Source: UMGS973 sp045599945
GTDB lineage: Bacteria > Bacillota > Clostridia > Peptostreptococcales > Anaerovoracaceae
NCBI GenBank assembly: GCA_045599945.1
Contig: JAZRWY010000068.1
Location: 1 to 64,000 of the forward strand
DNA length: 64,000 nucleotides
Direction: 5' to 3'
Below, piece by piece: positions 36,288 to 44,190 of this stretch (position 1 is the first letter of the stretch; each line of letters begins with the position of its first letter). Below the pieces are notes generated by a model. It saw only the letters and a program-made list of their open reading frames with translations, was not told where the DNA came from and did no database searches. The translations under genes and the position numbers were made by a program.

Positions 36288-36710
36288 TTATCTGTCTCCT
36301 TTTAATTTGCCGCGCAGTTTCAGAACGCGGGCAGCATCTTCCACAAAATTTGCTGTAAGTTCAGCGCCATATTTTGTGCGAAGTTCATCGGCAATATCCA
36401 GGAGCTCTTCCTCAGAGGACCTGTAAGGCCGCATGGCATTATATATTTCAAGTATCCTGTCGCTTTCAATGCAGACCATTTCTGCAGCTCTTCTGAAATT
36501 CTGCGCCAGATGCTGATTGCCGGCATCCATGGCAATGTCTGCCTGCATCAGAAGTGTATCTTTACTGATACGGATGTCCGTACCTTTTACTGTTCCGTTT
36601 TCAAGATTTTCAAATGTTATGTCTTCGATGGCAATGCCGGATGGAGTAGAAACTTTAATCTCCGGATGATTGCGTAGAGGATAATCGTTGATACCTATCA
36701 TTGTTTTCAT
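36288..36710 (-). CDS. Diol/glycerol dehydratase, small (gamma) subunit
   Basis: The protein has 140 aa from the ATG at 36710 with AAGGAG 5 nt upstream. It has the PduE/DhaE features NDYPLRNHPEIKVSTPSGI, ITFENLENG and RISKDTLLMQADIAMDAGN, ending in a helical bundle. It completes the alpha-beta-gamma enzyme with the fused subunit encoded 16 nt upstream. Confidence 0.9.
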   Translation of the reverse strand: MKTMIGINDYPLRNHPEIKVSTPSGIAIEDITFENLENGTVKGTDIRISKDTLLMQADIAMDAGNQHLAQNFRRAAEMVCIESDRILEIYNAMRPYRSSEEELLDIADELRTKYGAELTANFVEDAARVLKLRGKLKGDR

Positions 36711-36726
36711 GTTAACTCCTTCTTCT

Positions 36727-38955
36727 CTAGCCTTCATATGTAAACTCTACAGGTTTTTTATGACGGATTGTCTGTTTCATGTCATCGTTATGGAGAACGG
36801 ATGACCGTACAAGAAACCTTCTGGTGGAAGGTTCCACTACAGCCGGAATCGGTGAAGGAAGCTCTCCTTTTGCATATTTTCCGGCAGATTTTCCGATGCT
36901 CCGGAAAATCTCTCTGTTCAGCTGAGGACCCTGTGAAAACAGTTCCAGATTGGAAAGTGGCGCCAGATCCTTCTGATGGATGACGGTAGTTCCTTTTGAC
37001 TGGATTCCGATGCTGATGCCGCTACCGCTGAGTTTCGCGCCGATGCTTCCGATGACTCCGAGATCCGAGGATTCGTAGCATTTCACAAATCTGGCAGAGA
37101 TGCCTTCTTCTTCCAGACCGGCCGCAATCTCATCCAGTACATCCAGATGACTGACATCTCCCAGCGTTTTTTTCTGTTTTGTACCAAAGGATGGAGAAAC
37201 ACAGATGACAACTTCATCCTTTACTGTGCCCTGCCGGGCATCCCCGATTTCAGAAATGGAGATGGGTTGATCGACATTTTCAAATTCATAAAGAATATCT
37301 TCAATATGGGTCAGATTGGAAAGGTTGCAGATCTTTTCCAGTCTTTCAGCATCCATGACATAGCCGGTTCCGGGACCGGAATAATCATTTCTGTCATTGA
37401 TGGCAGATTTCGGCTGAAAATTCTCATCAAAGATTGCGGAAGTCTGCAGATAATCGCCGGCTACCTTCTGGCGGTTCAGTTCAAGAATCGCTTCTGCTTC
37501 AGCCTCAAAACCGCTTTTCCTTAAGATCATGGCAATGTCTACTCCCGTGATATTCTCAGTCATGACAAGTTCTGCGCATCGGATATCGTTTTGCGGATTT
37601 CTGTCAGGAATATTCCTGCTGTCATAAGCATATACGGCAGCCTCAATCTCCTCATCTGTAATGGGCGCAAAGCCAAGTCCCTGAAATACGGCCTGCATGG
37701 CTTTTCCGGCCCTTCTTCTGGCATCTATGATCTCACGGCTTGAGGCGGGCACAATGCCGCCGTCAATCAGGAAATCTCTCTGAATGTTATATATGTCATC
37801 ATAATCGTCGCTGTCCGTATTGGATCCGGCAAAGACATTATCTGAATTCGGCGTAGTGCTGTATCCTGAAGTAACAAAATCCGTACCCGGCATGAGCGCC
37901 GTCACGCATTTAGCAGTTCTTCGCATGTCGGAATCTGTAAACCATGTATCATTTCCTGCCGCCACTTCAAGGCCAAGAAGAGATGCGATCAGATTTTCGG
38001 CGCTGATCATCTTCAGACCTCCAGGAACAGCAGACGAAAGGGAAATGCCGTCTATGGCACCATTTTGCGTTCCCTGCATTCCGGCGGCTTTCGTAATCCA
38101 GATGCATCTGGTTTCCAGATAAAGAAGAGACTTTCCTTCTGTATATCCCATCATAAGCTCTGAACCGCTTCCGGAGGATGAGCGCATCTTGATTCCGCGA
38201 GAAGCATAAGCGGAGGCAAGAAAAGCCTTGGACCATGGAGTATCATCTCCATCGGTAAAAACATCTTCCGTTCCATAGACGGAAATGGTTTCTGCATAGG
38301 AAGTAAGTCCCTGCATGCCAAGCTGAAGCTCAAAAGCTTCTTCCATCGAACATTGGGTGATTACGCCTGGTCTTCCCACCTGGCTGCCGACCAAAAGTGC
38401 AATGGCATTGAAAGGTGCATATCTGCTGACAATGCATGTGGTCTCCTGCTCTGCAAAGCCGCGGACGGCTGCTTCGGCGGCATCCGCTGCCATAAGAACA
38501 GGATTGTCTTTCATGTTGGTAACGTGGCCCTGGTTTGCAGTGCTCTTTCTGGCACGCAATTTCATCTGCGCCATCATGATTTCTACGATATTCAAACGGT
38601 CAGCAATCCTCATTAAAGCTGCCGGAGTAAGACCGGCTGCGAGACGGACCAGTTCTTCGCGGGGTACGTGGATATCCACCAGCATGGAAGCAAACTGCTC
38701 GGGAGGAATGGACATGGCTTCTTCTGTTACTTCCTGGTCTATGCCGTAATCGGCAATAAAAAAATCAATGGAGTCAAAATCTTCTCTGGATTTGCCGTCC
38801 ATCTCAACGACAATGTTATTCTCAATGCGGATCGAAGGTTCCGGATCCATTGGTGCGCAAGCGGTGATAAATCCCATTTCCGCATATTCATCTGTAATGA
38901 CATCAAGATTGACAGCCCTTGCGGCTGCAGCCCTCATGCGACCTGTTTCTTTCAT
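36727..38955 (-). CDS. B12-dependent diol/glycerol dehydratase, fused large and medium subunits
   Basis: The protein has 742 aa. Residues about 1-545 match the PduC/DhaB1 large subunit (TIM barrel), and about 565-742 match the medium subunit, including ISEIGDARQGTVKDEVVI and LSGSGISIGIQSKGTT then VIHQKDLAPLSNLELFSQ. The register is exactly +1 relative to Klebsiella oxytoca diol dehydratase. Catalytic and K+/diol ligands are kept as His144, Glu171, Glu222, Gln297, Asp336 and Ser363. The pocket residues equal to Ser301 and Gln336 are Asp302 and Thr337, so the true substrate may not be propanediol or glycerol. It is the first gene of the operon. No microcompartment, aldehyde or alcohol dehydrogenase gene is adjacent and no cobalamin riboswitch was seen upstream. 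Confidence 0.93.
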   Translation of the reverse strand: MKETGRMRAAAARAVNLDVITDEYAEMGFITACAPMDPEPSIRIENNIVVEMDGKSREDFDSIDFFIADYGIDQEVTEEAMSIPPEQFASMLVDIHVPREELVRLAAGLTPAALMRIADRLNIVEIMMAQMKLRARKSTANQGHVTNMKDNPVLMAADAAEAAVRGFAEQETTCIVSRYAPFNAIALLVGSQVGRPGVITQCSMEEAFELQLGMQGLTSYAETISVYGTEDVFTDGDDTPWSKAFLASAYASRGIKMRSSSGSGSELMMGYTEGKSLLYLETRCIWITKAAGMQGTQNGAIDGISLSSAVPGGLKMISAENLIASLLGLEVAAGNDTWFTDSDMRRTAKCVTALMPGTDFVTSGYSTTPNSDNVFAGSNTDSDDYDDIYNIQRDFLIDGGIVPASSREIIDARRRAGKAMQAVFQGLGFAPITDEEIEAAVYAYDSRNIPDRNPQNDIRCAELVMTENITGVDIAMILRKSGFEAEAEAILELNRQKVAGDYLQTSAIFDENFQPKSAINDRNDYSGPGTGYVMDAERLEKICNLSNLTHIEDILYEFENVDQPISISEIGDARQGTVKDEVVICVSPSFGTKQKKTLGDVSHLDVLDEIAAGLEEEGISARFVKCYESSDLGVIGSIGAKLSGSGISIGIQSKGTTVIHQKDLAPLSNLELFSQGPQLNREIFRSIGKSAGKYAKGELPSPIPAVVEPSTRRFLVRSSVLHNDDMKQTIRHKKPVEFTYEG

Positions 38956-39089
38956 TTTTCTGCTCCTGTCAGTAAAGTCCTGTGTAGTTGTAAAATATTA
39001 TAGCTCGTATAGATTATACCCTTTTTCAGCGGGCTATTCCATAATATTTGGAATATTGTTTTAATTTAAAAAAGGCTTTTTCTCATAAA

Positions 39090-39114
39090 AAAACCGCGCC
39101 GGATGACGCGGTAA
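39090..39114 (-). terminator. Terminator after the DAHP synthase gene
   Basis: Minus-strand stem ACCGCG-TCATCCGG-CGCGGT followed by TTTTTT. Confidence 0.8.
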
Positions 39115-39120
39115 AAAGTA

Positions 39121-40107
39121 CTAATCTCTATAAGATAAAATGGTGTCCAGCTGATGCATCAGCTGCGTGAAATCTTCTGTTGAGATGGCCTGCGGACCAT
39201 CGCAGAGTGCGTTTTTCGGATCATTATGCACTTCAAGAATGAGACCGTCAGCGCCGCATGCTGCAGCCGCACGGCTCATGGGAACAACCAGCCGGCTATT
39301 TCCAGTTGCGTGACTTGGGTCAACAATGACAGGAAGATGGGTCATCTCTTTCAGAAGGGGGACGGCAGAAAGATCCAGTGTATATCTGGTTGCGTGTTCA
39401 AATGTACGGATGCCTCGTTCGCAGAGAATGACGTTTTCGTTTCCGCGGGAAAGAAGATATTCTGCACTCATCAGAAGGTCATCGATGGTTGCAGAAAAAC
39501 CTCTCTTCAGAAGAACCGGTTTCCGTATGCTGCCAAGAGCTTTCAGAAGCTCGAAGTTCTGCATGTTTTTAGAACCGACCTGAAGGATATCTACATCCTG
39601 AAACAGTGGCAGCTGTGACGGATCCATAATTTCCGTGACCGTCGGCATGCCCAGTTCTTTTCCGGTCTGAACAAGATAATCCATGGCAGTGGCGCCAAGA
39701 CCCTGGAAGGAATATGGTGATGTTCTGGGCTTAAAAGCGCCGCCCCTGAGCAGCATTGCTCCGGATGCCTGGATTTTTTCGGCAATGGAAAACAGCATTT
39801 CGCGGGATTCAATGGTACAAGGGCCCGCAATTGTGGTAAAGCCGCTGCCGATTGAAACGTCGCCCACCTGGATGACAGTGTCCTCCGGATGGTTGGTGCG
39901 GTCTGCCAGATGGTATGGCTTTGAAAGGCGCTGAACGCTTTCGACAACCGGATAGGATCTTACAATGCTGTCATCTATTTCATAAGTATCACCCTGAACA
40001 TGGATGATTTCATGCACCAAAGTGACAGCAAGACCTTTCTCTTCCAGCCAGGATATTAAGTTGTGTATGCTCTCACTGTCTGAGCTGTTTTTAAGAATGA
40101 TCAGCAT
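39121..40107 (-). CDS. aroF: 3-deoxy-7-phosphoheptulonate (DAHP) synthase, type I-beta with N-terminal ACT-like domain
   Basis: The protein has 328 aa from the ATG at 40107 (MLIILKNSSDSESI); AGGAAA lies about 10 nt upstream. The N-terminal 70 residues form the ferredoxin/ACT-like regulatory domain of the Thermotoga-type enzyme. The barrel has IAGPCTIESREM, LRGGAFKPRTSPYSFQGLG, VLLKRGFSATIDDLL and VIVDPSHATGNS. It condenses PEP and erythrose 4-phosphate, the first step to aromatic amino acids. It stands alone, without other aro genes nearby. Confidence 0.94.
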   Translation of the reverse strand: MLIILKNSSDSESIHNLISWLEEKGLAVTLVHEIIHVQGDTYEIDDSIVRSYPVVESVQRLSKPYHLADRTNHPEDTVIQVGDVSIGSGFTTIAGPCTIESREMLFSIAEKIQASGAMLLRGGAFKPRTSPYSFQGLGATAMDYLVQTGKELGMPTVTEIMDPSQLPLFQDVDILQVGSKNMQNFELLKALGSIRKPVLLKRGFSATIDDLLMSAEYLLSRGNENVILCERGIRTFEHATRYTLDLSAVPLLKEMTHLPVIVDPSHATGNSRLVVPMSRAAAACGADGLILEVHNDPKNALCDGPQAISTEDFTQLMHQLDTILSYRD

Positions 40108-40173
40108 GTTGGTTTTCCTTTCGTTACAGTTAAATTCTAACATATCTGAACGGCTTTGTAAACCAAACGAACC

Positions 40174-40202
40174 TTGAAAAACCGCGCTACGGCTAGTATA
40201 AT
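40174..40202 (+). promoter_or_regulatory. truB promoter
   Basis: TTGAAA (40174-40179), 17-nt spacer, TATAAT (40197-40202), 23 nt before the truB ATG. Confidence 0.85.
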
Positions 40203-40225
40203 GGAAGGGCGATTGAGGAGAAGTC

Positions 40226-41182
40226 ATGATAAAAGATGGAATCATAAACATAAACAAACCACAGGACTGGACAAGCCATGACGTGGTGAAAATATTGAGA
40301 AGAATTACAGGGCAGAAACGTACCGGTCATACGGGAACCCTAGATCCCATGGCAACGGGAGTTCTTCCTGTTTGCTTTGGCCCGGCAACAAGGATCATGG
40401 ACTATCTGGATCTGGATTTCAAGAGGTATGAATGTTCCATGAGGCTGGGAATCCTTACGGATACACTGGACATATGGGGCGAAGTGATTGACGAAAAGCC
40501 GTTTGACCATGTGACGGAGGAAATGGTAAGACGTGCCGTTCTTCAGTTCAAAGGGCATATTTCGCAGATTCCGCCAAAGTATTCTGCAATCAAGGTCCAG
40601 GGAAGAAAGCTCTATGACTATGCCAGGTCCGGGGAAGAGGTAGAGATAAAACCGAGAGAGGTATATATAAAGGAAATAGAGGTTACTGACATGGATCAGG
40701 AAAGCGGAAGCCTTTCATTTTCCGTGGAGTGCTCCAAGGGGACATATATCAGGAGCATATGCAGAGACATTGGAGAAGCGCTTGGCACATATGGCTCCAT
40801 GACTGCATTGGTGAGAACATCCACGGGAGCATTTGAACTCAAGGATGCAGTAGATATTGAGGCGCTTAGAGATGCGGCGCCTGAAGAAGTAGAGAAACTC
40901 CTCTACCCTGTCGACTACCCGCTGATTCATTTCGGTATTGGTACCGTAAATGCAGCAGGAGCCAAATGGTTCTCAAACGGCGGATGGCTGGAGCCAAGGC
41001 GGGTGAGAATAAAAAAAAGACCGGAATATGAGGCAAAAGAAGCCGAGATAGATATTAAAGAAATCTACAAAGTAATGTATAATATATATGAGCTTAAGGA
41101 TGGACAGCAGATCTTCCTTGGAACGGCAAAGTATGACGCTGAGGAAGAGATGTTCATTCCGGATAAAATATTTAAGAGGTAG
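40226..41182 (+). CDS. truB: tRNA pseudouridine-55 synthase
   Basis: The protein has 318 aa. It opens DGIININKPQDWTSHDVV, and the catalytic aspartate lies in HTGTLDPMATGVLPVC. YEVxI-type strands and CSKGTYIRSICRDIGEALG complete the family. The C-terminus is extended beyond the minimal bacterial form. GGAG is 5-6 nt before the ATG. It is followed by ribF after 3 nt. Confidence 0.96.
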   Translation: MIKDGIININKPQDWTSHDVVKILRRITGQKRTGHTGTLDPMATGVLPVCFGPATRIMDYLDLDFKRYECSMRLGILTDTLDIWGEVIDEKPFDHVTEEMVRRAVLQFKGHISQIPPKYSAIKVQGRKLYDYARSGEEVEIKPREVYIKEIEVTDMDQESGSLSFSVECSKGTYIRSICRDIGEALGTYGSMTALVRTSTGAFELKDAVDIEALRDAAPEEVEKLLYPVDYPLIHFGIGTVNAAGAKWFSNGGWLEPRRVRIKKRPEYEAKEAEIDIKEIYKVMYNIYELKDGQQIFLGTAKYDAEEEMFIPDKIFKR

Positions 41183-41185
41183 CAT

Positions 41186-42115
41186 ATGAAGATATTTAAC
41201 AGCCTGGACGAAATCAGGGGCACAAGCCCATGCGCAGTGGCAGTAGGAAACTTTGACGGAGTCCATAAAGGGCATAGAAAACTGATACAGTCAGCCGTAG
41301 AAAAAGCAAAGGAAAAAGGAATCAAGTCCGCAGTATTTACATTCTCAAATCATCCAAGAAATCTGCTGGCAGGAAGAACCGTCGTACAGAATATCCAGTA
41401 CAGTGAAGAAAAACATCGCATCATGGAGGATCTGGGAGTTGACTATCTCTTCAATATTGAATTCACCTGGGATATCTGCAACATGGCACCGGAAGACTTC
41501 ATCAACGAGCTTCTGATTGACACATTAAAAGCCAAGTACGTATTCTGCGGATTCAACTATACATTCGGTTCACGTGCAGCAGGAAATCCGCAGATGCTGG
41601 AAGAGGTCGGCGGAGCAAGAGGACTTGAACTCTGCATGATAGATCCTGTAGAAGTAGACGGAAATCTTGTAAGCAGCACATTCATCAGAGGTTTAATTGA
41701 AACAGGCCAGATGGATAAATGCAAGAAGTTTCTGGGCGAATATTATACAATAGGCGGAGAAGTTGTTGTAGGAAACAAGCTTGGAAGAACCATTGGCTTC
41801 CCTACTTCCAATCTGATGATCGATGAGTCGATGGTAACGCCTCCAAACGGTGTATATATCACATACTGCATATATAATGGCGTCAGGTATCCATCCATCA
41901 CCAATGTGGGAGTAAAGCCTACCATCGGCACGTACAAGAAGAATGTTGAAACGCATATTTTCAACTTCAACAAGGAACTCTACGGAAAACAGATTATGGT
42001 TCAGTTTGTAAAGAAGACAAGAAACGAGCGGAAGTTTGATAGCCTGGATGCGTTGAAGGAGCAGATCCGGAAAGACTGCATCCATGCAAAGAAATACCAT
42101 AAGATAGAAGATTAG
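41186..42115 (+). CDS. ribF: Bifunctional riboflavin kinase/FAD synthetase
   Basis: The protein has 309 aa. The N-terminal FAD synthetase domain has VAVGNFDGVHKGHRKLI and FCGFNYTFGSRAAGN, and SSTFIRGLIETGQ follows. The C-terminal kinase domain has GRTIGFPTSNL and NGVYIT then NVGVKPTIGTYKKNVETHIF. It makes FMN and FAD. In most Firmicutes rpsO and pnp follow directly; here they are displaced by about 6.8 kb. Confidence 0.96.
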   Translation: MKIFNSLDEIRGTSPCAVAVGNFDGVHKGHRKLIQSAVEKAKEKGIKSAVFTFSNHPRNLLAGRTVVQNIQYSEEKHRIMEDLGVDYLFNIEFTWDICNMAPEDFINELLIDTLKAKYVFCGFNYTFGSRAAGNPQMLEEVGGARGLELCMIDPVEVDGNLVSSTFIRGLIETGQMDKCKKFLGEYYTIGGEVVVGNKLGRTIGFPTSNLMIDESMVTPPNGVYITYCIYNGVRYPSITNVGVKPTIGTYKKNVETHIFNFNKELYGKQIMVQFVKKTRNERKFDSLDALKEQIRKDCIHAKKYHKIED

Positions 42116-42118
42116 AGA

Positions 42119-42151
42119 AGGGCCATATCTTTATGATATGGTCTTTTCTTA
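42119..42151 (+). terminator. Terminator after ribF
   Basis: Stem GGCCATATC-TTTAT-GATATGGTC followed by TTTTCTT. Confidence 0.85.
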
Positions 42152-42181
42152 TGGGCAATGTTGCTGTTTTTCTGTAATCGA

Positions 42182-42210
42182 TTGACGGTTCGGTTCGACG
42201 AGAATAAAAT
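42182..42210 (+). promoter_or_regulatory. Promoter of the carboxylesterase gene
   Basis: TTGACG (42182-42187), 17-nt spacer, TAAAAT (42205-42210), 57 nt before the ATG. Confidence 0.8.
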
Positions 42211-42267
42211 GAAAGAAACAGATAATAGTTCTGACAGGAAAACATACAGAAGATGGGAGGAAAAATC

Positions 42268-43953
42268 ATGAAGAAGAAAATGTTTCTTATACTTCTTTCA
42301 TTGATGGTAATCGGCATGATGGTAATGTTAAGCGCATGCGGTGATGACGGAACCGCAAGAAAGAGTGGCGATCCGGCAAAAGCGATATGTACAAATGGAG
42401 TAATGCTGGGAAAAGCAGATGGTGACATCGTTTCATTCAAAGGCGTACCATTTGCAAAGCAGCCGGTAGGAGAACTGAGATGGAAAGCACCACAGGCACC
42501 GGATGCCAGTGATGAAGAAATTGAATGCTACGAATTCGGTCATACAGCACTTCAATATCCATGGCCATCAGAACCGGCATCTTTGACAGAAAAGGGAGAA
42601 GACTGCCTGACTTTGAATATCTGGGAAAAGAATGAAATCAGCGACCAGGCAAAACCGGTCATGGTTTTTTTCCATGGTGGTGCCTATGCATGGGGCGGAA
42701 CAACAGACCCTACCTATGATGGAACGAACTTCATCAAGGCACATCCGGATGTTATTCTTGTAACCTGCAACTATAGACTGGGACTGATGTCATGGGCAGA
42801 TTTTTCAAAGATTGAAGGTGGCGAAGAATATACGGATGTGAATCTTGGACTGAGAGATAACATTGCAGCACTTCAGTGGATTCAGGACAATATTGCACAG
42901 TTCGGCGGAGACCCTGAAAATGTAACAATATTTGGAGAATCTGCAGGCGGATTTGCAACAACCGGACTTGCAATCTCACCAAAGGCGCAGGGCCTGTTCA
43001 AGAGAATCATCGCTGAATCGGGCGTAGTAGATCTCAAGGACAGAGAAGCAGCACAGGAGTTTGCAGAGGTTATCATGGATGCCTCCGGAGCTGAAAATAT
43101 GGACGACCTGATGAAAATCTCTTCAGAAGAATGGCTGAAGCTGGATGAGGAGAACTGGATTGCAGATGAATGCTGCGGTGCAGTTGCAGATGGAGACATT
43201 CTTCCGGAATGGGATCAGATTGATGATGCAATCAAAACAGCAGCAGATAATGGAATCACCCTTCTCATTGGTACAAACCAGGATGAGATGAACTACTTCC
43301 AGGAAGATCAGGAGGGCGAAACCGCAGCAGAAAGATTTGACATCTGGTACAACAATGACCTGACACCTTACTGGGAAGGCATGTACAAGGATGGCACAGA
43401 TGAAAGCAGAGCTGCAATGGATGCGTTCTACAAGTTCGAAGAAGAACTTGTTCCGGAAGAATATGCAAAAGATCCGGCAGTCAAGGATGCGCTTGTAAAA
43501 TCTGCATTCAAGACGGAATCCTGGAGATACCAGAGCATTGACTTTGCAGACAGATGGGCAAAGGCAGGCGGCGATGTATACATGTATCTGTGGAATGTTC
43601 CTTCAACGGTTGATGAAATGTATAAGAGTGCAGTGCATGCTGTTGAACTGGCATATGTATTCAACAATACGGAAGACGAAGCAACAACCGCATACTGCGG
43701 CGATGTAGATATTCCTTCGGCAGAAAAAACGCAGGAGGCATGGATCAATTATGCAGCATCAGGAAATCCGTCCATCGAAGGTACGGAATGGACAAAGTAT
43801 GATGCAGAAAGCAGAAATACCATGGTTATTGAGAAGGATGGCTGGAAAATGGAATCCGATCCTTCCCAGAAGGCCCGTGAACTGATGCAGAAGATTTATC
43901 CGGACCGCCCGGTATCCTATGACGGACTGTATGAATATAACATCTGGGAATAA
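42268..43953 (+). CDS. Type B carboxylesterase, lipoprotein
   Basis: The protein has 561 aa from the ATG at 42268, with GGGAGG 7 nt upstream. The lipobox LSAC at about residues 24-27 predicts lipid anchoring outside the membrane. The alpha/beta-hydrolase features are the oxyanion loop FFHGGAYAWGG, EDCLTLNIWE, the nucleophile Ser in FGESAGGFATT, an acidic residue in LLIGTNQDEMNYF and the His in SAVHAVELAYVF, as in type B esterases (PF00135). Substrate esters are unknown. It is the first gene in the segment between ribF and rpsO and has its own promoter and terminator. Confidence 0.9.
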   Translation: MKKKMFLILLSLMVIGMMVMLSACGDDGTARKSGDPAKAICTNGVMLGKADGDIVSFKGVPFAKQPVGELRWKAPQAPDASDEEIECYEFGHTALQYPWPSEPASLTEKGEDCLTLNIWEKNEISDQAKPVMVFFHGGAYAWGGTTDPTYDGTNFIKAHPDVILVTCNYRLGLMSWADFSKIEGGEEYTDVNLGLRDNIAALQWIQDNIAQFGGDPENVTIFGESAGGFATTGLAISPKAQGLFKRIIAESGVVDLKDREAAQEFAEVIMDASGAENMDDLMKISSEEWLKLDEENWIADECCGAVADGDILPEWDQIDDAIKTAADNGITLLIGTNQDEMNYFQEDQEGETAAERFDIWYNNDLTPYWEGMYKDGTDESRAAMDAFYKFEEELVPEEYAKDPAVKDALVKSAFKTESWRYQSIDFADRWAKAGGDVYMYLWNVPSTVDEMYKSAVHAVELAYVFNNTEDEATTAYCGDVDIPSAEKTQEAWINYAASGNPSIEGTEWTKYDAESRNTMVIEKDGWKMESDPSQKARELMQKIYPDRPVSYDGLYEYNIWE

Positions 43954-44017
43954 GGCATGAAGCCTGGAGACAGGAATTCATACAGCATTCGAAAGCTCAA
44001 TAACTTGCAGCACATGG

Positions 44018-44048
44018 ATGGAGCCATGAAAACTGGCTCCATTTTCAA
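44018..44048 (+). terminator. Terminator after the carboxylesterase gene
   Basis: Stem ATGGAGCCA-TGAAAAC-TGGCTCCAT followed by TTTC. Confidence 0.75.
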
Positions 44049-44060
44049 TGCATATGACAG

Positions 44061-44089
44061 TTGACTTTAGGCGTAGCATATGACATTAT
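44061..44089 (+). promoter_or_regulatory. Probable promoter of the MATE/NRPS genes
   Basis: TTGACT (44061-44066), 17-nt spacer, CATTAT (44084-44089). Confidence 0.55.
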
Positions 44090-44108
44090 TTATCATGTGG
44101 TAGCGGAT

Positions 44109-44159
44109 ACGTCTTAGCTCTGTCTCTGCCCAGGCATAAGCCGGCAGAGAGGAAGACGT
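44109..44159 (+). promoter_or_regulatory. Structured 5' leader upstream of the MATE gene
   Basis: A long hairpin can form. The outer stem is ACGTCTT (44109-44115) with AAGACGT (44153-44159). The inner stem is TCTCTGCC (44123-44130) with GGCAGAGA (44143-44150), and the loop is 12 nt. It lies between the probable promoter and the ribosome binding site, and no T-run follows. I do not recognise a known riboswitch. Confidence 0.5.
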
Positions 44160-44190
44160 GCCTGTTAAGGGGAAACGATGGAGTAGTATC

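Noticed and set aside
38956..39089. Cobalamin riboswitch upstream of the dehydratase operon
   Set aside because: I looked for the B12-box and the typical 200-nt fold; the gap is only about 130 nt, AT-rich, and shows no such element.
40108..40225. T-box or attenuator before the DAHP synthase gene
   Set aside because: The leader is too short and lacks the conserved antiterminator sequence; only the divergent truB promoter is evident.
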